From Streptoverticillium olivoreticuli subsp. olivoreticuli (GTDB taxonomy: Bacteria > Actinomycetota > Actinomycetes > Streptomycetales > Streptomycetaceae), in assembly GCF_003391135.1 (NCBI RefSeq), contig NZ_CP031455.1:6370001-6434000 (forward strand): 64,000 nucleotides of DNA. The letters run 5' to 3'. This document shows positions 1 through 8,327 of this stretch, piece by piece. The translations under genes and the position numbers were made by a program. The notes beneath the pieces are model-generated. The model did not search any database and was not told the DNA's origin. It worked only from the letters and a program-made list of their open reading frames with translations. Position 1 is the stretch's first letter, and each line of letters opens with the position of its first letter.

Positions 1-320
1 TGCGTTATCAACAGCGAGGCGATGATCGAGAAGACGGTGATCACCCGGAGCTCGGTCGCCGAGTGCAGCGCCACGAAGACCAGGAAGGTCGTTATCACCA
101 CCGACCCGATGACCAGCGCGCCCAGCGCCGCCTTCACCGAGCGGTAGGGATCCAGCGGCCGCAGGGCCTCCCAGACCCGGCCGCCCAGCCCCGCCGGCGC
201 CACGGGGCGGTCCTGCGCGCCCGTGGCACCGCCGCCGTCCGCGCCGCGGATCCCGGCGGCGCGGGCGGCGGCACCCGCCCCGCCGGTGCGGCCCGGCCCG
301 CAGCCGGTCCCGCCGCTCAT
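1..320 (-). CDS. Sensor histidine kinase, N-terminal part (cut by window edge)
   Basis: Only the first 106 codons are in the window. The ATG overlaps the TGA of the response-regulator gene upstream (ATGA), so the two are translationally coupled, the usual arrangement of a kinase downstream of its regulator. The protein begins with a Gly/Ala-rich cytoplasmic stretch of about 60 residues. A hydrophobic helix then runs from about residue 63 to 85 (core VIGSVVITTFLVFVAL), and a second begins near 95. Kinase domains are not visible, so the call rests on position and membrane topology. It probably senses an envelope or extracellular signal and phosphorylates the partner regulator. The signal cannot be inferred. 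Confidence 0.7.
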   Translation of the reverse strand, partial: MSGGTGCGPGRTGGAGAAARAAGIRGADGGGATGAQDRPVAPAGLGGRVWEALRPLDPYRSVKAALGALVIGSVVITTFLVFVALHSATELRVITVFSIIASLLIT

Positions 321-1054
321 GCCGCCGGGGTCTCCAGCGCGTAGCCGACCCCGTGGACCGTACGGATCCGCTCGGCGCCGATCTTCCGGCGGAGCGCCTT
401 GATGTGGCTGTCCACGGTCCGGGTCCCGGAGGCGTCCGCCCAGTCCCACACCTCCGCGAGCAGCTGCTCCCGGGAGAGGACGGCGCGCGGGGTGTTCGCC
501 AGACAGACCAGCAGGTCGAACTCGGTCGGCGTCAGGTGCACGTCCGTGCCGCGCACCCGCACCCGCCGCTGCGCGTGGTCGATCTCCAGCTCGCCCAGGC
601 GCAGGATGCCGGTGCGCGGCGTGTGCGCGGCGAGCGCCGCCCGCTCCACCCGGCGCAGCAGCACATGCACCCGCGCCGCCAGCTCCCGCATCGAGAACGG
701 CTTGGTCATGTAGTCGTCCGCGCCCACGCCCAGGCCGACCAGCATGTCGGTCTCGTCGTCGCGCGCGGTGAGCATCAGCACGGGCACCGGCCGCTGCGCC
801 TGCACCCGGCGGCAGACCTCCAGGCCGTCGAAGCCCGGCAGCATCACGTCCAGGACCAGCAGATCCGGCTGCCAGGCCTCCGCCGCGTCCACGGCGGCCG
901 GGCCGTCGCCCGCGGTCCGCACCTGGAACCCCTCGGCCCGCAGCCGGGCCGCGATGGCGTCGACGATGGTCCGGTCGTCCTCGACGACGAGCACCCGGCG
1001 CTGTGCCCCGGCGGAGGCTGCGGCACCGTTCGGGCCGATGTGTGTCTGCTCCAT
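317..1054 (-). CDS. OmpR/PhoB-family response regulator
   Basis: This 245-residue DNA-binding response regulator has a receiver domain at about residues 20-132. The acidic pair is in VVEDD, the phospho-acceptor is Asp69 (LVLDVMLPG), and the switch residues are Thr96 and Lys118 (TKPF). A winged-helix output domain follows at about 150-240, with the typical LTPTEFDLL and RTVDSHIKALRRKIG segments. The chosen ATG gives a 20-residue leader before the receiver domain; an upstream in-frame extension is low complexity and unlikely. The gene precedes and overlaps the kinase gene by four bases, so they form an operon. The target genes are unknown. Confidence 0.92.
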   Translation of the reverse strand: MEQTHIGPNGAAASAGAQRRVLVVEDDRTIVDAIAARLRAEGFQVRTAGDGPAAVDAAEAWQPDLLVLDVMLPGFDGLEVCRRVQAQRPVPVLMLTARDDETDMLVGLGVGADDYMTKPFSMRELAARVHVLLRRVERAALAAHTPRTGILRLGELEIDHAQRRVRVRGTDVHLTPTEFDLLVCLANTPRAVLSREQLLAEVWDWADASGTRTVDSHIKALRRKIGAERIRTVHGVGYALETPAA

Positions 1055-1145
1055 GCGCCCCGCCCCTAGCGTCTTCCGTTGGCCTGCGTCTCCACACAGT
1101 CCTGCGGCTGTGGCAAGCAGAGTACGGGCAGGTGGCGGGGGACGG

Positions 1146-1835
1146 CTACGCGGCACGGAGCGCGAGGTGGACTACGTCGGGGACGCCCCGGGCAACGGCG
1201 ATCTCTTCGGTTCTTACCCCTTCGAACCCGGCATTCCGGAGCGCGTCCTCGAACGCCTCCGACGGCCGCGCCGACCACACGGCCAGCACGCCGCCGGGCG
1301 CCAGCCGGTCGTGGCAGGCCAGCAGCCCGGCGGGGGAGTAGAGGCCCCCGTTGTCCTCGGTGACGGTCCAGCCCGGGCCGTTGTCGATGTCCAGGCACAG
1401 CGCGTCATAAGTGACAGGAGTCGTCCCTACGTACGCGACCAGGTCCGCGTGCACGATCTCCGTACGCGGGTCGGCGAGCGCCGGACCCGAGAACGCGGCC
1501 AGCGGTCCGCTCCGGTGCCAGTCGATCACCGCCGCCTCGCGCTCCACCACGGAGATCCGCCCCCAGCGCGGCTCCCCGGCCGCCCGCGCCAGCGAGAAGC
1601 CGACGCCCAGGCCGCCGATCAGCACCGCCGGGTCCCGCCGCCCGGCGGGCAGGGCGGCCAGCGCCGCGTCGACCAGGAGGCGCTCCGAGCGCCCGTCGGA
1701 GGTGTCCATCAGGAAGCAGCCGTTCGCGATGATCTCGTAGATCCCGCCCCTCCGGCGCAGTACGACCTCGCCGTGGGGGCCCTCGCGGCGGTCCACCGTG
1801 ACGGGCGACTCGTAACGGACATCCTGATCGGTCAT
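1146..1835 (-). CDS. SAM-dependent methyltransferase, spermidine-synthase-like
   Basis: The product is a 229-residue Rossmann-fold protein of the spermidine synthase/methyltransferase type. The nucleotide-binding glycine motif is LIGGLGVGFSLA near residue 92, followed by the acidic residue in ISVVERE. An active-site-like Asp motif is in DALCLDIDNGPGW. The N-terminal half has the beta-rich look of spermidine synthases (GEVVLRRRGGIYEIIANG). GGAGG lies 8 bases before the ATG. The substrate cannot be told: members of this family in actinobacteria are often annotated spermidine synthase but many are orphan methyltransferases. It lies 91 bp upstream of the response-regulator gene on the same strand and could be co-transcribed with it. 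Confidence 0.75.
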   Translation of the reverse strand: MTDQDVRYESPVTVDRREGPHGEVVLRRRGGIYEIIANGCFLMDTSDGRSERLLVDAALAALPAGRRDPAVLIGGLGVGFSLARAAGEPRWGRISVVEREAAVIDWHRSGPLAAFSGPALADPRTEIVHADLVAYVGTTPVTYDALCLDIDNGPGWTVTEDNGGLYSPAGLLACHDRLAPGGVLAVWSARPSEAFEDALRNAGFEGVRTEEIAVARGVPDVVHLALRAA

Positions 1836-1921
1836 GGCGGGGCCTCCGTAGATCGGGGAGCCCGGCGGACGCAGCGGACGGATCTTCGGTTGAGGCCCGT
1901 GGCAGGAGTCACGGGCAGAGG

Positions 1922-1952
1922 TTGATTTGCCGGGCCACTGGGACCTTAATGT
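1922..1952 (+). promoter_or_regulatory. Possible vegetative promoter for the rhomboid-like gene
   Basis: TTGATT (1922-1927) and TAATGT (1947-1952) are separated by 19 bases, in the divergent gap between the methyltransferase and the membrane-protein gene. TAATGT is unusually AT-rich for this genome. The spacing is one base longer than optimal, so this is a weak prediction. Confidence 0.3.
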
Positions 1953-2033
1953 TCACAGTGAGGGCGGAGCGTGAGGCATGGGGCACGACCGCCCGCGATC
2001 CGCCGCGCAGCCGCCGGAAAGGGGCCTGGCCGA

Positions 2034-2813
2034 GTGACTGTGGTTGACCCCGGGGAGCGGACGGCCGAGGACGACGCTCCGGGCGGCATGCCCGGCCCTC
2101 TGCCGGCCCAGCGCGAGCCGGTCGAGGGCGTGCCCGCTCCGCCCCCTCGGACGCGGCGGCGGTTCTCCCCGCTCGGGTGGGCGCGGCGCGTGCTGCCGAC
2201 GCCGACCGGTACGCCGTTCACCTTCGTCTACGGACTCGTGCTGCTCGGCACCGCGCTCTACGCCGACCTCGGCGACGAGGCCACCGTCAACCAGCTCCTG
2301 CGCGACTCCAGCACCGACGCCGCCCACCTCGCGGAACAGCCCCTCGTCGTCCTCGTCGCCAGCGCCCTGTGGGTGGCGGGCGGCCTCTATTCGCTGTACG
2401 GGATCTTCTTCGCCCTCGTCCTCAGCGCCCTGGAACGCCGCATCGGCCCCGCCCGCACGGCCGGGGTCTTCCTCCTCGGCCACGTCCTGGCCACCCTCGC
2501 CACGGAACTGCCGGTGGCCGGCGCGGTGGCGGCGGGCCGGCTGCCGGAGGCGTCGCTGCACCGGCTGGACTACGGCATCAGCTTCGGTGTGATGGCCTGC
2601 ACGGGCGCCCTGGCCGGTCTGCTGCGACGCCCGGCGGGCTGGATGCTGCGGGGCTTCGCGGTGCTGATGTGCGCGCAGGACTTGATCGACTTCGCGGACC
2701 CCCTGGCGAGCTGGGGCCATCCCATAGCGCTGCTCACCGGGATGGCCTGTGGCCCCTTCATCCGCGACGCCCGCCGCCCGCCTGCGCCGGACCCCGGCAC
2801 CCCCGAAGCCTGA
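2034..2813 (+). CDS. Rhomboid-like polytopic membrane protein
   Basis: This is a 259-residue protein if the GTG at 2034 is used. A GTG at 1971 would give 280 residues with a basic, less typical N-terminus. A hydrophilic tail of about 50 residues is followed by five or six membrane segments. These include TPFTFVYGLVLLGTALY, a long second and third pair (VVLVASALWVAGGLYSL, IFFALVLSALERRIGP), and the C-terminal HPIALLTGMACG. The layout and the ALERRIGPARTAGVFLLGHV loop resemble actinobacterial rhomboid-like proteins. I do not see the Gly-x-Ser catalytic serine of active rhomboid proteases, so it is probably not a protease. It stands alone on the plus strand between a divergent gene and a repeat element. 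Confidence 0.65.
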   Translation: MTVVDPGERTAEDDAPGGMPGPLPAQREPVEGVPAPPPRTRRRFSPLGWARRVLPTPTGTPFTFVYGLVLLGTALYADLGDEATVNQLLRDSSTDAAHLAEQPLVVLVASALWVAGGLYSLYGIFFALVLSALERRIGPARTAGVFLLGHVLATLATELPVAGAVAAGRLPEASLHRLDYGISFGVMACTGALAGLLRRPAGWMLRGFAVLMCAQDLIDFADPLASWGHPIALLTGMACGPFIRDARRPPAPDPGTPEA

Positions 2814-2814
2814 C

Positions 2815-3080
2815 CGCTTTTGCCGCCTGCGGCGGGCTTGTTCCCCTATCCCGCCCCTTCCCGAAACTGGGGCGCGTGCCCCAGACCCCCGGCCGCCGGT
2901 CCGTTGCCGCCTGCGGCGGGGGCGCCCTGCGGGCGCGTCCTCAATCGCCGGACGGGCTGATTTCAGCCCGTCCGGCGATTGAGGACAGCGCGCGGAGCGT
3001 GCTCCGGGGTCTGGGGCGGAGCCCCAGTTCGGGAAGGGGCGGGGCTGGGGAACAAGCCCGCCGCAGGCGGCAACGGCCCG
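2815..3080. repeat. Long palindromic intergenic repeat, copy A
   Basis: Nearly the whole gap between the rhomboid-like gene and lon is one imperfect palindrome. The core arms, 2938-2960 and 2963-2985, are perfect 23-base inverted repeats around a 2-base centre. Outer arms also pair: the CCGCCTGCGGCGGG block near 2823 with its complement near 3060, and the CGCCCCTTCCCGAAACTGGGG block near 2850 with its complement near 3025. Similar elements lie at 7310-7372, 23310-23518 and 30045-30299. It could act as a terminator or mRNA-end hairpin for the upstream gene. It is not coding. Confidence 0.85.
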
Positions 3081-3115
3081 GCGCCCAGCCGATCGCTCAG
3101 AGCGAACACCCACCC

Positions 3116-3142
3116 GGGAACACCGGCGGAGCCAAACGCATT
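3116..3142 (+). promoter_or_regulatory. SigR-like promoter of lon
   Basis: GGGAAC (3116-3121) is followed after 18 bases by ATT (3140-3142), close to the SigR consensus GGGAAT-N18/19-GTT. The -10 part overlaps the HspR operator. Initiation near 3150 would give a leader of about 30 bases with the AAGGGGAG ribosome-binding site. The -10 deviates by one base, so the call is tentative. Confidence 0.4.
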
Positions 3143-3159
3143 GAGTCGGCATAGCTCAA
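3141..3159. promoter_or_regulatory. HAIR box, probable HspR operator
   Basis: TTGAGT-N7-GCTCAA fits the HAIR consensus (TTGAGT-N7-ACTCAA) at all but one arm position. It sits 22 bases upstream of the lon start, where a bound repressor would block transcription. HspR control of lon is established for Streptomyces lividans. Here it is inferred from the site. Confidence 0.8.
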
Positions 3160-3181
3160 CTTGCCTGCCGAAGGGGAGATC

Positions 3182-5575
3182 ATGGCTTTCACGTCCACAC
3201 CGCTCACCCTGCCCGTCCTGCCCCTCGACGACGAGGTCGTACTGCCCGGCATGGTCGTCCCCCTCGACCTGTCCGACGGCGAAGTGCGCGCCGCCGTGGA
3301 GGCCGCGCAGGCCGCCGCCGGTGACGGCAAGCCACAGGTGCTGCTCGTGCCGCGCGTCGAGGGTTCGTACGCGGGCACCGGCACGCTCGGCCGCGTGGAG
3401 CAGGTCGGCCGCCTCTCCGACGGCGACCCCGGCGCGCTCATCCGAGGGCTGGGGCGCGTCCGGATCGGGGCCGGCACGACGGGGCCCGGCGCCGCGCTGT
3501 GGGTCGAGGGCACCCGGATCGAGGAGGCCACCCCCGACCCCCTGCCCGGCTCGGTCACCGAGCTGATGAAGGAGTACAAGGCGCTCGCCACCAGCTGGCT
3601 CCGCAAGCGCGGCGCCTGGCAGGTCGTGGACCGCGTCCAGCAGATCGACGACGTGGCCCAGCTCGCCGACAACTCCGGCTACTCCCCGTTCCTCACCGTC
3701 GCCCAACGCGTCGAGCTGCTGGAGACCGCCGATCCGGTGGCCCGGCTGAAGCTCGCCGTGGGCTGGCTCGGCGAGCACCTCGCCGAGCAGGACGTCGCCG
3801 AGTCGATCGCCAAGGATGTACAGGAGGGCGTCGACAAGCAGCAGCGCGAGTTCCTGCTCCGCCGCCAGCTGGAGGCCGTCCGCAAGGAGCTCGCCGACCT
3901 CAACGGAGACCCCGAGAGCGAGCCGGACGACTACCGTGCCCGTGTCGAGGCCGCCGACCTGCCGGAAAAGGTCCGCGAGGCCGCGCTCAAGGAGGTCGAG
4001 AAGCTGGAGCGGGCCTCCGACCAGAGCCCCGAGGGCGGCTGGATCCGCACCTGGCTCGACACGGTCCTGGAGCTCCCCTGGAACGAGCGCACCGAGGACG
4101 CGTACGACATCCCCGGCGCCAAGGCCGTCCTCGACGCGGACCACGCGGGCCTCGCGGACGTGAAGGAGCGGATCACCGAATACCTGGCGGTGCGCAAGCG
4201 GCGCGCCGACCGGGGGCTGGGCGTGATCGGCGGGCGGCGCGGGGGCGCGGTGCTCGCGCTCGTCGGTCCGCCCGGCGTCGGGAAGACCTCGCTGGGGGAG
4301 AGCGTCGCCCGCGCGATGGGCCGCAAGTTCGTCCGGGTCGCCCTGGGCGGCGTGCGCGACGAGGCGGAGATCCGCGGCCACCGGCGCACGTATGTCGGCG
4401 CGCTCCCCGGCCGGATCGTCCGCGCGGTCAAGGAAGCGGGCTCGATGAACCCGGTCGTCCTCCTGGACGAGATCGACAAGGTCGGCTCGGACTTCCGCGG
4501 CGACCCGGCGGCCGCCCTCCTGGAGGTCCTGGACCCGGCGCAGAACCACACCTTCCGCGACCACTACCTGGAGGTCGAACTCGACCTCTCGGACGTCGTC
4601 TTCCTCGCCACGGCCAATGTCCTGGACTCCATCCCGGAGGCCCTCCTGGACCGTATGGAGCTCGTCCGCCTCGACGGCTACACCGAGGACGAGAAGGTCG
4701 TCATCGCCCGCGACCACCTGCTGCCCCGGCAGCTGGAGCGCGCGGGCCTGGCGGGCGACGAGGTGACCCTGGAGGACGGGGCGCTGCGCACGCTGGCCGG
4801 CGAGTACACCCGCGAGGCGGGCGTACGCACCCTGGAGCGCGCCCTCGCCAGGCTGCTGCGCAAGGTGGCCGCTCAGCACGAACTCGGCGAGCGCGAGCTG
4901 CCGGTGACCCTCGGCGCGGACGACCTGCGCGCCCTGATCGGCCGCCCGCACCACACGCCGGAGTCCGCGCAGGACCCGGCCGAGCGGCGCACGGCCGTGC
5001 CCGGCGTGGCGACCGGCCTCGCGGTGACCGGGGCGGGCGGCGACGTGCTCTTCGTGGAGGCGTCGCTGGCCGACCCGGAGACGGGCGGCGCGGGGCTGAC
5101 CCTGACCGGTCAGCTGGGCGACGTGATGAAGGAGTCCGCGCAGATCGCGCTGTCCTTCCTCCGCTCCCACGGCGCCGAACTGGAGCTCCCGGTCGGCGAC
5201 TTCAAGGAGCGGGGCGTCCACCTCCACGTCCCCGCGGGCGCGGTCCCCAAGGACGGCCCGAGCGCGGGCGTGACGATGACGACCGCGCTGGCCTCCCTGC
5301 TGTCCGGCCGCCAGGTCCGCCCCGACGTGGCGATGACCGGCGAGGTCTCGCTGACCGGCCGGGTGCTCCCCGTCGGCGGCGTGAAGCAGAAGCTGCTGGC
5401 GGCCCACCGCGCCGGGGTGACCACGGTCGTCATCCCCAAGCGGAACGAACCCGACCTGGACGACGTCCCGGAGGAGATCCTCTCCAAGCTCGACGTCCAC
5501 CCGGTGGCCGACGTCCGCCAGGTCCTCGAACTGGCCCTCCAGCCGGCGTCGTCGCAGGTGGCGATGGCGGCGTAG
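3182..5575 (+). CDS. lon: ATP-dependent Lon protease (LonA)
   Basis: This 797-residue protein matches the usual LonA length and domain order. An N-terminal substrate-binding LON domain (about 1-200) and a coiled-coil linker precede the AAA+ module, with Walker A GPPGVGKT at 362-369 and Walker B PVVLLDEIDK. The protease domain carries the nucleophile in KDGPSAG (Ser about 694) and the Lys partner in GGVKQKLLAAH (about 737). It degrades misfolded and short-lived regulatory proteins in the cytoplasm. The ATG at 3182 is chosen because AAGGGGAG lies 4 bases upstream; an in-frame TTG at 3161 lies next to the HAIR box and is unlikely. It is monocistronic, with a strong hairpin just after the stop. 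Confidence 0.97.
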   Translation: MAFTSTPLTLPVLPLDDEVVLPGMVVPLDLSDGEVRAAVEAAQAAAGDGKPQVLLVPRVEGSYAGTGTLGRVEQVGRLSDGDPGALIRGLGRVRIGAGTTGPGAALWVEGTRIEEATPDPLPGSVTELMKEYKALATSWLRKRGAWQVVDRVQQIDDVAQLADNSGYSPFLTVAQRVELLETADPVARLKLAVGWLGEHLAEQDVAESIAKDVQEGVDKQQREFLLRRQLEAVRKELADLNGDPESEPDDYRARVEAADLPEKVREAALKEVEKLERASDQSPEGGWIRTWLDTVLELPWNERTEDAYDIPGAKAVLDADHAGLADVKERITEYLAVRKRRADRGLGVIGGRRGGAVLALVGPPGVGKTSLGESVARAMGRKFVRVALGGVRDEAEIRGHRRTYVGALPGRIVRAVKEAGSMNPVVLLDEIDKVGSDFRGDPAAALLEVLDPAQNHTFRDHYLEVELDLSDVVFLATANVLDSIPEALLDRMELVRLDGYTEDEKVVIARDHLLPRQLERAGLAGDEVTLEDGALRTLAGEYTREAGVRTLERALARLLRKVAAQHELGERELPVTLGADDLRALIGRPHHTPESAQDPAERRTAVPGVATGLAVTGAGGDVLFVEASLADPETGGAGLTLTGQLGDVMKESAQIALSFLRSHGAELELPVGDFKERGVHLHVPAGAVPKDGPSAGVTMTTALASLLSGRQVRPDVAMTGEVSLTGRVLPVGGVKQKLLAAHRAGVTTVVIPKRNEPDLDDVPEEILSKLDVHPVADVRQVLELALQPASSQVAMAA

Positions 5576-5588
5576 CGCCCACCGGCAC

Positions 5589-5634
5589 CACCGAGGAGAG
5601 GCTCCCGCCCCCGTGCGGGAGCCTCTCCTCGGTG
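5589..5634. terminator. Bidirectional terminator after lon
   Basis: Perfect 20-base arms at 5589-5608 and 5615-5634 enclose a 6-base loop, midway between the convergent lon and I36 inhibitor genes. It would serve both directions. There is no strong T-run, as is usual in Streptomyces. Confidence 0.9.
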
Positions 5635-5639
5635 CCGGG

Positions 5640-6230
5640 TCAGCAGACCTTCACGTACCAGACCGGGTGCCAGTCGGCGGTGGCGTCGAACGAGCCGTCG
5701 CCCACCTGGGCCGGTGGCGTCGAGTAGACGAGTTTTTTGCTCTTGTTGTACATCTTGGACACGCGGCCCTTCGACTGGTTGTTCCACCACGAACCGCCGC
5801 TGTTCCAGCCGTCCGGGATCTCCCAGAAGACACCGCACTTGGAGTGCTCCCACACGGTGCCCTGGTAGTACGCCTCCGGCCAGCCGCAGAAGTTGAGGTA
5901 GTCGCAGTCGGCCACGCTCGTCGGGTGCGTGGTGGTGCGCAGGTCACGGGCGTACTTCTCGCCCGGTACGGCGACGAGCAGGAAGCCGTCCTTCACGTCG
6001 ACCCGGTTGGCCGAGACCTGCTTGCCGCCGGTCCGGGCGACGTAGCGGTCCACGTCCTTCTGGAGCGCGACGGACTGCGCGCCGGTCAGCCCGGCGTGCT
6101 CCGCCTGTGCCGCGTAGCGGCCGCTCCCGGCCGCGGTGGCGTGCGACGCCCCGAGCCCCGCGGTGAGCGCCAGCGCCATGCACGCGGGCACGGCGAGCAG
6201 GCGTTTGCCTCTGATCCGGTGTGTGGTCAC
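5640..6230 (-). CDS. Secreted peptidase-inhibitor family I36-like protein
   Basis: This 196-residue secreted protein starts at a GTG with AGGGAA upstream. A signal peptide is clear: basic HRIRGKR, a hydrophobic core around VPACMALALTAGL, and Ala-rich cleavage near residue 33. A charged helical segment follows. The C-terminal half (about 110-196) is aromatic and Cys-bearing, with CDYLNFCGWPEAYY, a second Cys near CGVFWE and a terminal Cys. This pattern recalls the beta/gamma-crystallin-like fold of family I36 metalloprotease inhibitors and related Streptomyces secreted proteins. A large M4 metalloprotease lies elsewhere in this window, but no link is shown. The function is inferred from resemblance only. 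Confidence 0.65.
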   Translation of the reverse strand: MTTHRIRGKRLLAVPACMALALTAGLGASHATAAGSGRYAAQAEHAGLTGAQSVALQKDVDRYVARTGGKQVSANRVDVKDGFLLVAVPGEKYARDLRTTTHPTSVADCDYLNFCGWPEAYYQGTVWEHSKCGVFWEIPDGWNSGGSWWNNQSKGRVSKMYNKSKKLVYSTPPAQVGDGSFDATADWHPVWYVKVC

Positions 6231-6251
6231 GGTGTTCCCTCCCCCTTGTAT

Positions 6252-6277
6252 GTCGCGGGCATGTCCATGCCCGCGAC
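6252..6277. promoter_or_regulatory. Perfect 26-base palindrome upstream of the I36 gene
   Basis: Arms of 12 bases (6252-6263 and 6266-6277) flank a 2-base centre. It lies 21 bases upstream of the GTG of the I36-like gene, in the gap shared with the divergent AraC-type regulator. It could be an operator or a 5'-leader hairpin. No factor can be assigned. Confidence 0.55.
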
Positions 6278-6401
6278 GCCGAGTCTGGCGGCCGGGCGGC
6301 GGCGTGGATTGTAGGAAAGCGACCGATTTCCCGCCTGGGTTCCGGCCCGCGAGGACGTACGGTGAAGCGGATGTCATAGGCACGCGCCGGGTGGGGGAGC
6401 C

Positions 6402-7262
6402 GTGGCCGCGATACAGCAACTGGTCCGCAGCGCGCCGGCCGCCGAGCTGCGCGGATCGGTCCTGGGCTACCGCGGCTTCCACTTCGGGGTACGCGGCCCG
6501 CGCCGCCGGCTCGTGGTGCCCGACGGCGTGGTGAAGGTGATGCTCGGCTTCGGCGCCCCGCTCGACATGGTCGACGCGGTCGAACCGGGCGCCGTGACCA
6601 CGGCCACCTCCCTCGTCAACGGCCTGCGCACCACCGCGGCCATCGGCGTGCACCGCGGGCTGCTGCACGGCGTCACCGTCCTGCTGTCCCCTCCGGCGGC
6701 CTACAGGCTCTTCGCCGTCCCCATGGCCGAGTGGGCCCACCTCACGCTCGACCCCGGCGACCTCCTGGGCCACGGCGCCGGACAGCTCACCGAACGGCTC
6801 GCCGAATGCCCGGACTGGCCCGCCCGCTTCGCCCTGCTCGACCACGCCCTGGCCACCCGGCTGCGCACCGGCCCGCGAGTCCACCCCGAAGTGGCCTGGG
6901 CCTGGGGCGAGTTACGACGCACGGACGGCCGGATCCGCATCGAGGACCTCGCCACCGGCACGGGCTGGAGCCGCCGCCACCTCGAACGACGCTTCCGCGA
7001 ACAGCTCGGCCCCACGCCCAAGGGCGCCGCGCAGGTGCTGCGCCTCCAGGCGGCGCTGCGGCTGAAGCGGGCGGGCATGTCCTGGACCCTGGCGGCGACC
7101 GGAGCGGGCTTCCACGACCAGGCGCACTTCTCCCATACGTTCAGCACGATGATCGGCTGCACGCCGGGCCGCTTCCACGACGCGCGCTCGTCGGGCGGCG
7201 GCCCGGATGACTCCCTGGACTTTCTCCCGGAGCATGTGACGAGCGTTCTGCTGGCGCGCTGA
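6402..7262 (+). CDS. AraC-family transcriptional regulator
   Basis: This 286-residue regulator starts at a GTG preceded by GGGGGAG. The N-terminal 150 residues form a sensing domain of the kind common in actinobacterial AraC proteins (RLVVPDGVVKVMLGFGAP). The C-terminal 100 residues hold the two helix-turn-helix units, IRIEDLATGTGWSRRHLERR and AGFHDQAHFSHTFSTMIG, followed by the usual TPGRF end. It is divergent from the I36-like gene, with which it shares a 171-base gap containing a palindrome, so it may regulate that gene. No ligand can be inferred. Confidence 0.88.
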   Translation: MAAIQQLVRSAPAAELRGSVLGYRGFHFGVRGPRRRLVVPDGVVKVMLGFGAPLDMVDAVEPGAVTTATSLVNGLRTTAAIGVHRGLLHGVTVLLSPPAAYRLFAVPMAEWAHLTLDPGDLLGHGAGQLTERLAECPDWPARFALLDHALATRLRTGPRVHPEVAWAWGELRRTDGRIRIEDLATGTGWSRRHLERRFREQLGPTPKGAAQVLRLQAALRLKRAGMSWTLAATGAGFHDQAHFSHTFSTMIGCTPGRFHDARSSGGGPDDSLDFLPEHVTSVLLAR

Positions 7263-7309
7263 CGGGGTGCGCCTTCCGCTGGGTGCGGCCGTTTTGCCGG
7301 CTTCGGGCT

Positions 7310-7372
7310 GCCCGTTGCCGCCTGCGGCGGTGGCACCCTGCGGTCGCGGCCTCAATCGCCGGCCGGGCTGAT
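7310..7372. repeat. Half copy of the palindromic intergenic repeat, copy B
   Basis: The segment from GTTGCCGCCTGCGGCGG to CGGGCTGATTG matches the left arm of the other copies (including the CTCAATCGCCGG core), but the complementary right arm is missing. It lies downstream of the AraC-type gene, consistent with the other copies all following plus-strand genes. It appears to be a truncated element. Confidence 0.7.
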
Positions 7373-7491
7373 TGTTGCCGACCTTCGTCCTGTACAGGCG
7401 GGCAGGAGCGCAACTCGGCGTCGTCCGCACGGACTGCCGACCGGCCCTGTGGCAGACGCAACGAACTCCGCCGGAGCTCGTTGCTCACAGT

Positions 7492-8166
7492 ATGAGGAAC
7501 GTCATCGCGCGGCGGCAGCCGCGTATCCTGATCGTGGTCTCCGCCCTGACGCTGGGGGTTGCGGGCGCGGGAAGTGCTCAGGCGGGCGCGGCGGGGCATG
7601 GTTGCCCAGCGGGGGAGATCTTCGCCACCGACAACACCGCGATCATCACGGATCCGGCCGACCCCCGGCTCAAGACCCGCCTGACGCGCTTCGACCGCGA
7701 GGTGCGGCAGATCATCCGCGCCAACGGTGCGAGGCCCGGCGCCTCGAAGCTGCTCGACGGCGTCTTCTGGTCGGGCCATCTCAAGCAGGCCACCTATGAG
7801 CGCTCACGGGAGTTCGACGTCAACAAGGTCGGCCGGGAGGGGCTGCACCACATGGCCGGCCTCATCGCCAAGCAGTACCACCAGGAGTCGGTGCTGACCT
7901 TCCGCTGTCTGCCGCGCACCTCGCCGGAGACCGACGCGGTCGAGATCCAGGCCCCCGGCGTCTCCGCGACCAGGCTCCACGACGCACTGCTCGCGAACCC
8001 CGAGGCCCGCGACGAGCTGGGCGGCGGCTCGGTCACCCTCGGCGGGCGGCTCATCCTGGTCGCCCCGCTCGCCGATCTGCCGCTGGCCCAGAAGTTCACG
8101 AAGGCCCTCGGCGTCGACTGGCACAAGGCCGAAGTGCGCTACGGAGGCGAAGAGTTCGTGAGCTGA
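7492..8166 (+). CDS. Secreted protein of unknown function
   Basis: This 224-residue protein has a clear signal peptide: basic RRQPR, hydrophobic ILIVVSALTLGVAGAG, and cleavage near AQAGA around residue 35. The mature part has two cysteines (HGCPAG and FRCLPR) that could form a disulfide, and it alternates charged helices and short strands. I recognise no family. The ATG was chosen because it directly precedes the signal peptide; no strong ribosome-binding site is visible. A stem-loop follows the stop. The codon pattern is typical of its neighbours. Confidence 0.7.
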   Translation: MRNVIARRQPRILIVVSALTLGVAGAGSAQAGAAGHGCPAGEIFATDNTAIITDPADPRLKTRLTRFDREVRQIIRANGARPGASKLLDGVFWSGHLKQATYERSREFDVNKVGREGLHHMAGLIAKQYHQESVLTFRCLPRTSPETDAVEIQAPGVSATRLHDALLANPEARDELGGGSVTLGGRLILVAPLADLPLAQKFTKALGVDWHKAEVRYGGEEFVS

Positions 8167-8187
8167 AGCAGCAGCGCGCCGCCAATG

Positions 8188-8217
8188 CAGCGCCCCGGCC
8201 CGGTGGCTGGGGCGCTG
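8188..8217. terminator. Terminator hairpin between convergent secreted-protein genes
   Basis: Thirteen-base arms at 8188-8200 and 8205-8217 pair with one G-T-type mismatch around a 4-base loop. It lies 21 bases after the plus-strand stop codon and serves the gene ending at 8166, possibly both genes. Confidence 0.75.
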
Positions 8218-8327
8218 TCGTGTCCGGGCTACAGGGTGTGGGATGGTTCCACCAGGTGGCGGTGCGGCGGATGGTGCGGGGCATTTCGACAAGCGGGCGC
8301 CTGCGTAAGTCTCCTACTCCTCGCCGC

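Noticed and set aside
2963..5500. Long minus-strand frame antisense to lon
   Set aside because: It is the mirror of a high-GC coding strand. The lon gene fits codon bias and motifs fully.
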